Source of the DNA: Microbacterium sp. AK031
GTDB lineage: Bacteria; Actinomycetota; Actinomycetes; Actinomycetales; Microbacteriaceae
Assembly: GCF_024807145.1 (NCBI RefSeq)
Contig: NZ_JANUCA010000007.1
Coordinates: forward strand, 124,001-188,000
Direction of reading: 5' to 3'
Length of the DNA: 64,000 nt
Position numbers and translations under genes: made by a program. The first letter of the stretch is position 1; every line of letters starts with the position of its first letter. Shown here in pieces: positions 1-7,906 of this stretch. The notes beneath the pieces were generated by a model. The model saw only the letters and a list, made by a program, of their open reading frames with translations. It was not told the origin of the DNA and ran no database searches.

Positions 1-1
1 C

Positions 2-1243
2 GAGAAGAACTTCTACCAGCAGGGTCAGTCGACCCCTTACGGCCAGCTCGTCAAGGATGCCGCCCGCACGGGCAAGATCTGGAACCAACTACGCGACGAG
101 GCGAACGTCGACGAGCGCCGCGCCGAGATCGCAAAGTTCAACGCGAACAGCCCGCACGCCAAGCGGGCTCTGGCGATGACACCGGTCAAGTTCGGCATCT
201 CGTTCAACTTCGCGGCCTTCAACCAGGCCGGCGCGCTCGTGCACGTCTACAAGGACGGCTCGGTGCTGATCAATCACGGCGGCACCGAGATGGGCCAGGG
301 CCTGCACACCAAGATGCTGCAGGTCGCGGCCACGGCGCTCGGCCTCGAGCTGCACCAGGTGCGGCTCGCGCCCACGCGCACCGACAAGGTGCCGAACACG
401 TCAGCGACCGCGGCGTCGTCAGGCGCCGACCTCAACGGCGGCGCGGTGAAGAACGCGTGCGAGCAGATCCGCGAGCGCATGGCGGATGTCGCCGCGCGCC
501 TGCTGAACGTCGACGCGCGCGACGTTCGCTTCTCCGCCGGCCTGATCACCGGTCTCGGCAACACCGAGAAGGCGCTGACCTTCGGCGAGGTCGCCAACGC
601 CGCCTACCTGCAGCGCGTGCAGTTGTTCGCGGCGGGCTATTACCGCACCGAGGGCCTGCACTGGAACCCCGAGATCATGCAGGGCTCTCCGTTCAAGTAC
701 TTCGCGTACGGATGTGCGGCGACCGAGGTCGAGGTCGATGAGTTCACCGGGGCGTACCGGGTGCGCCGAGTGGACATCGTCCACGATGTGGGTGATTCGC
801 TCTCTCCCATGCTCGACGTCGGCCAGATCGAGGGCGCCTACGTGCAGGGCGTCGGCTGGCTGACGCTGGAGGAGCTGCGCTGGGACACCAGCGCCGGTCC
901 GAATCGCGGACGTCTGCAGACCCAATCGGCGTCGACCTATAAGCTGCCGAGCTTCTCGGAGATGCCGGAAGAATTCAACGTACGGCTGTTCGAGGACGCC
1001 CGAGAGGACGGCGCGGTCTACGGCTCCAAAGCCGTGGGCGAGCCGCCGTTCATGCTCGCGTTCAGTGCGCGCGAGGCGATCCGTGAGGCCGTCGGCGCAT
1101 TCGGACCGGAGGGTCAAATGGTCGAACTCGGCTCGCCCGCGACGCCGGAAGCCGTCTTCTGGGCGGTCCGTGCCGTGCAGCAGGCAGTTGCGGAGGCGAC
1201 GCCCGCTCGTGCCGGTGCTCACGAACTCGCAGCCGTTCGCTGA
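2..1243 (+). CDS. xdhB: Xanthine dehydrogenase, molybdopterin-binding subunit (3' part)
   Basis: The open frame enters from outside the window, so only the last 413 residues are seen. It is the Moco-binding subunit of a xanthine oxidase-family hydroxylase, which oxidises hypoxanthine/xanthine to urate in the cytoplasm. Recognisable family elements are 'GTEMGQGLHTKM' (cofactor-binding loop), 'NTSATAASSGADLNG' (dimer/cofactor region) and 'GSKAVGEPPFMLA', whose Glu in GEPP is the catalytic base of the family. The stop lies 12 nt before xdhC, and a purine permease, a guanine deaminase and the whole Moco pathway follow, which supports a purine substrate. A related hydroxylase (for example of another aromatic heterocycle) cannot be excluded from the C-terminal part alone. 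Confidence 0.93.
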   Translation, partial: EKNFYQQGQSTPYGQLVKDAARTGKIWNQLRDEANVDERRAEIAKFNANSPHAKRALAMTPVKFGISFNFAAFNQAGALVHVYKDGSVLINHGGTEMGQGLHTKMLQVAATALGLELHQVRLAPTRTDKVPNTSATAASSGADLNGGAVKNACEQIRERMADVAARLLNVDARDVRFSAGLITGLGNTEKALTFGEVANAAYLQRVQLFAAGYYRTEGLHWNPEIMQGSPFKYFAYGCAATEVEVDEFTGAYRVRRVDIVHDVGDSLSPMLDVGQIEGAYVQGVGWLTLEELRWDTSAGPNRGRLQTQSASTYKLPSFSEMPEEFNVRLFEDAREDGAVYGSKAVGEPPFMLAFSAREAIREAVGAFGPEGQMVELGSPATPEAVFWAVRAVQQAVAEATPARAGAHELAAVR

Positions 1244-1255
1244 TCGGAACACGAG

Positions 1256-2173
1256 ATGGACTGGCTCGATGCACTTCAGGATCTGCGCACGCGGCGCGTT
1301 CCTGCCGTCGTCGTGACCATGGCCCTCGTCCGCGGTCATGCGCCCCGCAACGGCGGCGCGAAGATGGTCGTCTCCCCCGATGGCGTGTTCGGCACGATCG
1401 GTGGCGGCAACCTCGAGGCGACGACGATCGATCGAGCCCGTGCGATGCTCGCATCCGGGTCGACAGAACCCGAACTGCTCACGCTCACGCTCAGCGACAA
1501 GGCGACGACGGAGTATGGCGTGCAGTGCTGCGGAGGAGAGGTCACGATGATGCTCGAGCCGATGCGGGTCGTCCCCGTCGTCGCGATCTTCGGGATCGGG
1601 CACGTCGGCCTGGAGCTCGCGCGCGTGCTCGCCCGGCACGAGATCGATCTGCATCTGATCGATTCCCGGCCCGAGATGCTCGCGCTCGCGCGCGTCGGCG
1701 AGCCGGGCCGCGACGGCGTCTTCGCGGATGCTGTCGCCAGGATCCACATCACGCACTCCCCCGTTCCCGAGGCGGCGCTCATGACCTTGCCGACCGACGC
1801 GCACGTGCTGGTGATGACGCACGACCATGTCGAGGATCTCGCCGTCGTCGATCAGTCGCTTCGCACAGGCGGCATCCGCTCCATCGGCCTGATCGGCTCG
1901 GCATCCAAGTGGGCGCGTTTCCGCAAGAAGCTCACCGAGCTCGGGCACGCCGAGGCGGATCTCGCGCGCGTCACGACGCCGATCGGCGTGCCGGAGGTGT
2001 CGGGAAAGCAGCCGGCCGTCATCGCCGTGAGCGTCGCGGCCCGCATCCTGCAGCTCATCGACGAGGCGGCGCCCGTCGTAGTGGAGAGCGCCAAGCACGC
2101 GGATGACGAACCTGATGCAGACGACCCGGATGCCGTGAACCACACGGGCGACGTCGATCGAGCGCACCGTTGA
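1256..2173 (+). CDS. xdhC: XdhC/CoxI family Moco insertion factor
   Basis: This 305-residue protein binds and sulfurates or delivers Moco to the xanthine dehydrogenase encoded just upstream. The N-terminal XdhC/CoxI domain includes the 'GVQCCGGEV' cysteine motif. The C-terminal half is a Rossmann-like domain with 'FGIGHVGLELA' and 'GLIGSASKWARFRKKL', both typical of the family. The ATG at 1256 is chosen because it starts at the conserved N-terminus, 12 nt behind xdhB. The stop overlaps the next start as TTGA, so the two are almost certainly cotranscribed. A short acidic tail (about 20 residues) follows the conserved domain. Confidence 0.92.
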   Translation: MDWLDALQDLRTRRVPAVVVTMALVRGHAPRNGGAKMVVSPDGVFGTIGGGNLEATTIDRARAMLASGSTEPELLTLTLSDKATTEYGVQCCGGEVTMMLEPMRVVPVVAIFGIGHVGLELARVLARHEIDLHLIDSRPEMLALARVGEPGRDGVFADAVARIHITHSPVPEAALMTLPTDAHVLVMTHDHVEDLAVVDQSLRTGGIRSIGLIGSASKWARFRKKLTELGHAEADLARVTTPIGVPEVSGKQPAVIAVSVAARILQLIDEAAPVVVESAKHADDEPDADDPDAVNHTGDVDRAHR

Positions 2174-2934
2174 CCGGCGCACCCGCCGCTTCGGCGATCG
2201 TCACCGGTGCCGGCAGCGGCATCGGCCGCGCGATCGCCCGAGCACTCCTCGATGCAGGCTTCGGCGTGACCCTGGCCGGTCGGCGCAGCGCGCCGGTGCA
2301 GGAGACAGCCGCGATCGACGGCATCCGTCACCCCGACGCCCTCATCGTCGAGACCGACATCACCGATCAGTCGCAGGTGGATCGACTTTTCGCACGCCAT
2401 GTGGAGCGCTTCGGCCGACTGGACATGCTGGTGAACAACGCCGGCGTGTTCGGTCCTAACGCCGACGTCGGCGACCTCACGATCGCCGAGTGGGAGTCGA
2501 CCCTCGCCGTCAATCTCACCGGCGCGGTGCTCTGCGCGGGAGCGGCCTTCCGGCAGATGAGCACCCAGTCGCCCGTCGGAGGGCGCATCATCAACAACGG
2601 GTCGATCTCAGCGCAGACGCCGCGCCCGCGTTCAGTGGCGTATACGACGACCAAGCACGCGATCGCGGGGCTGACGAAGTCCATCGAGCTCGATGGACGC
2701 GCTCACCGGATCACTGCGACCCAGCTCGACATCGGCAACGCCCGCACTGAGCTGATCGACCGGCTGGTCTCAGACGGCGCTCTGCAGGCCGATGGCTCAC
2801 GTCGACCCGAGCCGACGATGGACGCCGGACACGTCGCCGACCTCATCGTTCAGCTCGCACGCACGCCGCTCGAGGTCAGCGTCCCTCAGCTGACCGTCAC
2901 AGCGGCCGGCATGCCGTTCATCGGACGCGGGTGA
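2170..2934 (+). CDS. SDR family NAD(P)-dependent oxidoreductase
   Basis: A 254-residue classical short-chain dehydrogenase. It has the dinucleotide motif 'TGAGSGIG' near residue 12, 'NNAG' near residue 90, and the catalytic 'YTTTK' (YxxxK) preceded by the active-site Ser in 'NNGSISAQTP'. The TTG start overlaps the xdhC stop by 4 nt (TTGA), so translation is probably coupled and the gene belongs to the xdh transcript. The substrate cannot be told from sequence; the position suggests a step linked to purine or other heterocycle oxidation, but this is only inferred from neighbourhood. Confidence 0.85.
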   Translation: MTGAPAASAIVTGAGSGIGRAIARALLDAGFGVTLAGRRSAPVQETAAIDGIRHPDALIVETDITDQSQVDRLFARHVERFGRLDMLVNNAGVFGPNADVGDLTIAEWESTLAVNLTGAVLCAGAAFRQMSTQSPVGGRIINNGSISAQTPRPRSVAYTTTKHAIAGLTKSIELDGRAHRITATQLDIGNARTELIDRLVSDGALQADGSRRPEPTMDAGHVADLIVQLARTPLEVSVPQLTVTAAGMPFIGRG

Positions 2935-2979
2935 CTTCGTGACACCGGACGCCGGGCCACACCCGCCTAACCTGAAGAG

Positions 2980-3342
2980 GTGGACGCGATCATTGGCAAG
3001 ATCACAGCGACACCTCTACAGTCTCGGCGTGGCTGGGGAGCAGCGGCGATACTTGCGCTGGCGGTTGCAGCCGTCATTCTCACTTGGGCCGTGGCAGTGC
3101 CGGTTGGGCCCGAAGTGTGCGCGTTGACTTACCCAGGGCCTCGGAACTGCTTCGCTGTCGATCGGATTTCGGCGGCGATCGTCTGGACAACGGTGCTGGG
3201 GCTACTGACTATTGCGCTACTGCTGGTGTTCATCCTCAGCCGCACTCGACGCCGGGCGGTGGTTGTCATAGGCATCGTGTTGGTGGGGGTGGCTTCAGCT
3301 GGTGCATATGTTGCGGTGGCTTGGATACCTGCGCTGGCATGA
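2980..3342 (+). CDS. Small membrane protein of unknown function
   Basis: A 120-residue protein not assigned to a family. Three hydrophobic segments are visible (about residues 20-42, 66-87 and 95-115), with a short loop holding two cysteines ('EVCALTYPGPRNCFAVD') between the first two and a basic turn 'SRTRRR' between the last two. The loop cysteines would lie outside if the N-terminus is inside, so a disulfide is possible. The GTG at 2980 follows a -10-like TAACCT (2968-2973) by 6 nt, which suggests a leaderless transcript independent of the xdh operon. Confidence 0.55.
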   Translation: MDAIIGKITATPLQSRRGWGAAAILALAVAAVILTWAVAVPVGPEVCALTYPGPRNCFAVDRISAAIVWTTVLGLLTIALLLVFILSRTRRRAVVVIGIVLVGVASAGAYVAVAWIPALA

Positions 3343-3484
3343 CCGGTGCGCCTCGTTCTACGAAGTCGGCGCTGAGTCGTCGGGCACCGCCCCCCGGGTG
3401 ACCAAGGCCGGTGAAGGGGCGCATTCGCGCCGTTTCGATCGCCAGCCACCCTTTCGGGCACGAGCGGGACACGATCGCAACAGA

Positions 3485-3540
3485 TGGAAGAAGAGTTTCC
3501 GGGCTTCCGGTGCTCGCCGAGCCCGGAAACTCTTCTTCCA
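3485..3540. terminator. Long perfect hairpin, likely bidirectional terminator
   Basis: Positions 3485-3505 and 3520-3540 are perfect 21-bp inverted repeats around a 14-nt loop. The hairpin sits 20 nt past the stop of the minus-strand purine permease and about 140 nt past the plus-strand gene ending at 3342. No U-tract follows on either strand, so it could be a Rho-independent-like actinobacterial terminator or an mRNA-stabilising 3' hairpin. Confidence 0.65.
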
Positions 3541-3560
3541 TGCGCTGGGGCGCCGCGAAC

Positions 3561-5075
3561 TCAGCCTCCGAGAAGCGCCTCGATCGGTCCGCGCACGAAG
3601 TAGAGCGTGAAGCCGGCGGCGACGATCCACATCAGCCAGTGCACCTTCTTCGCGCGCCCGGAGAGCGCGTTGATCAGCGCCCAGGAGATGAACCCGACGC
3701 CGATGCCGTTGGCGATCGAGTACGTGAGCGGCATGGTCACGATCGTGAGGAACACCGGCAGCGCGACCGCGAACTTGGTGAACTTGATCTCCTTGACCTG
3801 CGCCATCATCATCGCGCCCACGACGACCAGCGCCGCAGAGCCGACCTCGATCGGCACCACGAGCGTGAGAGGGGTGAAGAACATCGACAGCAGGAACAGC
3901 GCACCGACGACGACCGACGACAGACCCGTGCGCGCACCCTCGCCGATGCCGGCCGCGCTGTCCACGAAGACGGTGTTCGACGATGTCGAGGTCGCACCTC
4001 CGGCCACAGCGCCCAGTCCCTCGACGACGAAGGCCGAGCGCAGGCGGGGGAACGTGCCGTCCTTGTACGCAAGGCCCGAGTTCTTGGCGAGGCCGGTCAT
4101 CGTGCCCATGGCGTCGAAGAAGTTCGAGAACACGAGCGTGAAGACCAGCATCGTCGCGGCGAGCGCGCCGATGCGCCCGAATGAACCGAACAGGTCGAAC
4201 TGCCCGACCAGACCGAAGTCGGGGATCGTCACGAACGAGGTCGGCAGCTCCGGGATGGTCATGTGCCATCCGCCCGGATCTTCCGCGCTCGAACCGAGCT
4301 TGAGGAACGACTGCGCGACGATAGCGATGATCGTCGACGCGACGATGCCGATCAGGATGCCGCCCGGCACCTTGCGCGCCACGAGCACGCCGATCAGGAT
4401 CAGGCCGATCAGGAAGATGAACGTCGGCACCGAGGTGATGGATCCGCCGTCGCCCAGCTGCACGGGCGGGCCACCGGGAGTGCGGCTGACGAACCCGGAG
4501 TCGACGAAGCCGATGAACGCGATGAACAGTCCGATGCCGACCGTGATGGCCGCTTTGAGAGCGTGGGGCACGGCGTTGAAGATCGCGGTTCGGATGCCGG
4601 TGGCTCCGAACAGCACGATGAGGAGGCCGTTGATCACGACGAGTCCCATGGCCTCCGGCCAGGTCACCTGACCGACGACGGCCACCGCGAGGAACGAGTT
4701 GATGCCGAGCCCTGCGGCGAGCGCGAACGGCAGACGGGCGACGACACCGAACAGGATCGTCATGACGCCGGCGGTGAGCCCGGTCGCCGCACCGATCTGC
4801 GCGCTCTGCAGCGCATTGCCGGCGACATCCTCCACACCACCGAGGATGAGCGGATTCAGGATCACGATGTACGCCATGGTCACGAATGTGACGACGCCTC
4901 CGCGGACCTCACGAGCGACGGTGGAGCCGCGCTGAGTGATCTCGAAGAACCTGTCGAGCGCGTTCTTGGGCTTCGCGTCGACGGTCGTCGTGGCCCCGGT
5001 GGGGAGCGGCGGACGCACCGGCGGTGGCGTGGCTTCGCCAGAATCGTCGCGCGTGGAAGTTGTTGAAGACATCAT
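3561..5075 (-). CDS. NCS2-family (AzgA/PbuG-like) purine permease
   Basis: A 504-residue multi-pass membrane protein of the AzgA-like branch of nucleobase:cation symporter 2, which imports adenine, guanine and hypoxanthine with protons. The N-terminal 'FVTMAYIVILNPLILGG' and the later 'SSNTVFVDSAAGIGEGART' are characteristic of this branch, and the length fits. Twelve or more hydrophobic segments are visible. It lies 32 nt downstream of the guanine deaminase gene on the same strand, so the two form an import-plus-deamination unit feeding xanthine to the xanthine dehydrogenase encoded upstream. Two consecutive ATG codons mark the start. Confidence 0.9.
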   Translation of the reverse strand: MMSSTTSTRDDSGEATPPPVRPPLPTGATTTVDAKPKNALDRFFEITQRGSTVAREVRGGVVTFVTMAYIVILNPLILGGVEDVAGNALQSAQIGAATGLTAGVMTILFGVVARLPFALAAGLGINSFLAVAVVGQVTWPEAMGLVVINGLLIVLFGATGIRTAIFNAVPHALKAAITVGIGLFIAFIGFVDSGFVSRTPGGPPVQLGDGGSITSVPTFIFLIGLILIGVLVARKVPGGILIGIVASTIIAIVAQSFLKLGSSAEDPGGWHMTIPELPTSFVTIPDFGLVGQFDLFGSFGRIGALAATMLVFTLVFSNFFDAMGTMTGLAKNSGLAYKDGTFPRLRSAFVVEGLGAVAGGATSTSSNTVFVDSAAGIGEGARTGLSSVVVGALFLLSMFFTPLTLVVPIEVGSAALVVVGAMMMAQVKEIKFTKFAVALPVFLTIVTMPLTYSIANGIGVGFISWALINALSGRAKKVHWLMWIVAAGFTLYFVRGPIEALLGG

Positions 5076-5107
5076 CGGCTCCAGTCAGTGGTTCGAGCAG
5101 TGGGTGA

Positions 5108-5638
5108 TCAGTACTCGGTGCGAGTGGCCGTGTGCGTCCACTCGGTGAACGCGGCGACGCGCTGTGCCGGCGGGAGCGGCTCCTGCGCGACCGGCATGAT
5201 AGCCCGGTCTTCCGCTCCTCCTTCGAAGTAGCGGTAGAAGACCGCGTCGTCGAAACCTGCGTCGGCCGCGTCGTTGCGATCGGCGGCGAAGTAGACCTTC
5301 TCGACCCGTGCCCACAGCGAGGTGGCGAGACACATCGGGCACGGCTCGCAGCTGGTGTATAGCACCGCGCCGGTCAGGTCGAAGGTGCCCAGAGCCTGAC
5401 AGGCGTTCCGGATGGCGGTGACCTCGGCGTGGGCCGAAGGATCGAGATTGGCGGTGACGCGGTTGACGCCTTCGAACACCCGCCCGTCGGCCGACACGAT
5501 GATGGCGCCGAACGGGCCGCCCTCATTGCGGACGTTCTCTGTCGCGAGTTCCACCGCACGGGCCAGGTACTCGGCCGGAGTCGGGGTGCCGCCTGCAGGT
5601 GACGGTGCAGTGGACGAGTTGATACCGATCGTGTCCAT
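5108..5638 (-). CDS. Nucleoside/guanine deaminase (CDA fold)
   Basis: A 176-residue zinc-dependent deaminase. 'HAEVTAIRNAC' supplies the zinc His and the proton-shuttling Glu, and 'TSCEPCPMCLATSLWARV' supplies the two zinc cysteines (PCPMC). This combination, with the C-terminal tyrosine-containing tail, matches GuaD-type guanine deaminases that make xanthine. It is the promoter-proximal gene of a two-gene operon with the purine permease. Substrate preference between guanine and other purines or cytosine-type bases cannot be fixed by motif alone, but the permease and xanthine dehydrogenase context favours guanine. Confidence 0.87.
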   Translation of the reverse strand: MDTIGINSSTAPSPAGGTPTPAEYLARAVELATENVRNEGGPFGAIIVSADGRVFEGVNRVTANLDPSAHAEVTAIRNACQALGTFDLTGAVLYTSCEPCPMCLATSLWARVEKVYFAADRNDAADAGFDDAVFYRYFEGGAEDRAIMPVAQEPLPPAQRVAAFTEWTHTATRTEY

Positions 5639-5871
5639 GGGGAGAGCTTCCTTGCGTCGGACGCTGATGCGACGAGGCCTCGCCGGGTGTCTTGCGTGGT
5701 CCTCGTCGATCCGCTGGCTTCTGGGTTCCTGCCGACCCGTTTCTTCGCGGGTCGCAGGGCTTTATGACACTAACAGCGAAACGACCTCTCGTCCACCTTT
5801 TTTGGAATGATTCTTCCGCTCTGCGGTATTTATGATTGTGCCGCCGCAAATGCGGGAGTAGTCTGCGTAAT
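5639..5871. promoter_or_regulatory. Divergent intergenic region and deaminase leader
   Basis: This 233-nt region separates the minus-strand deaminase/permease operon from the plus-strand molybdate regulator. On the deaminase side it would give a long 5' leader containing a 7-bp hairpin (5733-5739 with 5748-5754, loop TTTCTTCG). The stretch 5790-5850 is unusually AT-rich and probably holds both promoters. On the plus side a -10-like TAGTCT (5859-5864) lies 7 nt before the ATG at 5872. I do not recognise a known purine riboswitch core in the leader. Confidence 0.45.
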
Positions 5872-6276
5872 ATGACGCATTTTCGGATAAGCGAAGCCGC
5901 CGCGCTCCTGGGTGTCAGTGACGACACGGTTCGCAGATGGTGTGCCGACGGCATCCTTTCGGTCTCTCTGGACGATTCCGGCCGGCAGGTGGTCGATGGT
6001 GTCGAACTCGCGGCACACGCCAAAGTGCTGGCGTTTGACGTCGCCGACGTCGGCGACGTCAAACGCAGCGCTCGCAATCGCTTCACAGGTCTGGTCACGA
6101 AAGTCGAGATCGACGGGCTCATGGCTCAGGTCGAGCTCCAGTGCGGCCCCAACCGAGTCGTGTCGCTGATGTCCTCCGAGGCTGCTCGAGAGCTGAAGCT
6201 CGACGTCGGATCCAAGGCCGTCGCAGTCGTCAAGGCCACCATGGTCATCCTCGAGACGGACAGGGACGCGGGATGA
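5872..6276 (+). CDS. Helix-turn-helix/TOBE molybdate-binding regulator
   Basis: A 134-residue protein with an N-terminal MerR/excisionase-like helix-turn-helix ('ISEAAALLGVSDDTVRRW') and a C-terminal TOBE (molybdate/tungstate-binding) domain starting at 'SARNRFTGLVTKVEIDG'. It probably senses oxyanion level and controls modABC and perhaps the moa/moe genes. The start at 5872 rather than an in-frame ATG 12 codons upstream is chosen because the helix-turn-helix begins directly there and a -10-like box sits 7 nt before it. Its stop overlaps the modA start (ATGA), so regulator and transporter are translationally coupled. Whether it acts as repressor or activator is not visible. Confidence 0.8.
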   Translation: MTHFRISEAAALLGVSDDTVRRWCADGILSVSLDDSGRQVVDGVELAAHAKVLAFDVADVGDVKRSARNRFTGLVTKVEIDGLMAQVELQCGPNRVVSLMSSEAARELKLDVGSKAVAVVKATMVILETDRDAG

Positions 6277-7070
6277 TGCCCTCTCCCGACCGTCGGCACG
6301 CGGCCGCGATCGCGATGATCGTCGGCGCCATCGCTCTCGCAGGATGCACCGCGAACTCTGGCGGCGAACGAGAAGGTCGTTCAGGTGAGGGACCGAGCGG
6401 CGAGCTCACGATCTTCGCCGCCGCCTCGCTGTCCGGAGCGTTCGACGAGCTCGCGACGCAGTTCGAAGCGGAGCATCCGGATGTCGATGTCCTCCCGATC
6501 AGCTACGACGGCTCCTCAGTGCTCGCGACCCAGCTGATCGAGGGTGCTTCCGCCGACGTGTTCGCCTCCGCCGACGAGCGGAACATGACCGAGGTGGTCG
6601 ACGCCGGGCTGACGGCCGGCGCCGAGCCGTTCGCGACGAACACCATGCAGATCGCCGTCGCCCCCGGCAACCCTGAGCGCATCGACGGCCTGACCTCTCT
6701 CGCACAAGACGAGCTCCTCGTCGTGATGTGCGCTCCCGAGGTTCCGTGCGGCACCGCGGCGCAGGCGCTGCTCGATACCGCCGGCGCCGAGGTGGCTCCG
6801 GCCAGCGAGGAGCAGAACGTGACGGCGGTGCTGGCGAAGGTGAAGTCCGGTGAAGCCGATGCGGGATTGGTCTACCGGACCGACATCGCCGCGGCCGGTG
6901 GCGCAGTCGACGCCGTCGACATCACCGACGCCGACCGCGCGACGAACGTGTACCCGCTTTCGGCGATGACGGATGCCGCGAACCCGGCGGCCGCGGAGGC
7001 CTTCGTGGCCTTCGTGCTCTCGGATGCCGGGCAAGCGGTCCTCCACGACTTCGGGTTCGAGGCACCATGA
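6273..7070 (+). CDS. modA: Molybdate ABC transporter, substrate-binding lipoprotein
   Basis: A 265-residue periplasmic-type binding protein anchored as a lipoprotein: the signal peptide ends in 'AIALAGC', with Cys25 as the lipidation site. The mature part begins with 'GELTIFAAASLSGAFDELA', the standard ModA opening in which the two Ser residues bind the oxyanion, followed by 'YDGSSVLATQLIEGASADVF'. The start at 6273 overlaps the preceding stop as ATGATG. It delivers molybdate to ModBC, and overlaps modB by 4 nt. Confidence 0.94.
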   Translation: MMPSPDRRHAAAIAMIVGAIALAGCTANSGGEREGRSGEGPSGELTIFAAASLSGAFDELATQFEAEHPDVDVLPISYDGSSVLATQLIEGASADVFASADERNMTEVVDAGLTAGAEPFATNTMQIAVAPGNPERIDGLTSLAQDELLVVMCAPEVPCGTAAQALLDTAGAEVAPASEEQNVTAVLAKVKSGEADAGLVYRTDIAAAGGAVDAVDITDADRATNVYPLSAMTDAANPAAAEAFVAFVLSDAGQAVLHDFGFEAP

Positions 7071-7906
7071 GCATGGCATCGGAGGCAGCGCCGCAGGCCA
7101 GAGCGACTGGGTCGGTGCTGCGGCGGATCCCCCCGTGGCTGGCAGTGCCCGCAGCGCTCGGCGCACTCGTTCTCGTGCTGCCGTTCATCGCTTTACTCTC
7201 GCGGCTGGACTGGGCGGGGGTGCCGGCCGCGATCACGTCGCCGGCGGCGCTGCAGGCGCTCACCCTGTCGCTGTCGACCGCGTCGATCGCAACCGTGGTG
7301 TGCGTGATACTCGGGGTGCCGCTGGCGCTCGTGATCGCGCGCAGCCCGCAGTGGCTCGCCGCGCTCCTTCGCACGCTGACGACGCTGCCGCTCGTGCTGC
7401 CTCCGCTCGTCGGCGGCATCGCGCTGCTCTCCCTGCTGGGGCGAAGCGGCATGTTCGGCGGCGCACTCGCTGCGGCCGGGATCCAGATCCCGTTCACGAC
7501 CGTTGCCGTCGTGGTCGCTCAGGTCTTCGTCGCGCTGCCGTTCCTGGTGATCTCCGCCGAGGGTGCGCTGCGCACCGCGGGTACCGGCCATGAACTCGTC
7601 GCAGCGTCCCTGGGTGCCGGCAGATTCACCGTGTTCCGCCGGGTGACGCTTCCCTTGGTCGCGCCGGGGCTCGTGGCGGGCACGGTGCTCTGCTTCGCCC
7701 GCGCGCTCGGCGAGTTCGGCGCGACGGCGCTGTTCGCGGGCAACGCCCCTCGCGTCACCCGCACGATGCCGCTCGCGATCTACACCGCGTTCAACGGCGC
7801 CGGCGTGCAGGAGGACACCGCCATCGCGCTGTCGCTGATGCTCATCATGGTCGCTGTCGCGGTGCTGCTGCTGATGCGCGGCTGGCGAGCGGATGCGCTG
7901 CGATGA
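7067..7906 (+). CDS. modB: Molybdate ABC transporter permease
   Basis: A 279-residue integral membrane permease with about six hydrophobic segments. The BPD_transp_1 cytoplasmic loop is visible as 'EGALRTAGTGHELVAASLGA' followed by 'RVTLPLVAPGLVAGTVLCFA' and 'ARALGEFGATALFAGN', a signature of ModB. It is joined to modA and modC by ATGA overlaps on both sides, so the three are a single translationally coupled unit. Confidence 0.94.
   Translation: MSMASEAAPQARATGSVLRRIPPWLAVPAALGALVLVLPFIALLSRLDWAGVPAAITSPAALQALTLSLSTASIATVVCVILGVPLALVIARSPQWLAALLRTLTTLPLVLPPLVGGIALLSLLGRSGMFGGALAAAGIQIPFTTVAVVVAQVFVALPFLVISAEGALRTAGTGHELVAASLGAGRFTVFRRVTLPLVAPGLVAGTVLCFARALGEFGATALFAGNAPRVTRTMPLAIYTAFNGAGVQEDTAIALSLMLIMVAVAVLLLMRGWRADALR

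Noticed and set aside
419-2182. A 587-codon open frame on the minus strand
   Set aside because: It is antisense to xdhB and xdhC, whose motifs are clear. The product is Arg/Asp/His-rich shadow sequence typical of high-GC genes.
5639-5871. Known purine (guanine or xanthine) riboswitch
   Set aside because: No recognisable conserved core was found by eye; only a simple hairpin is visible.
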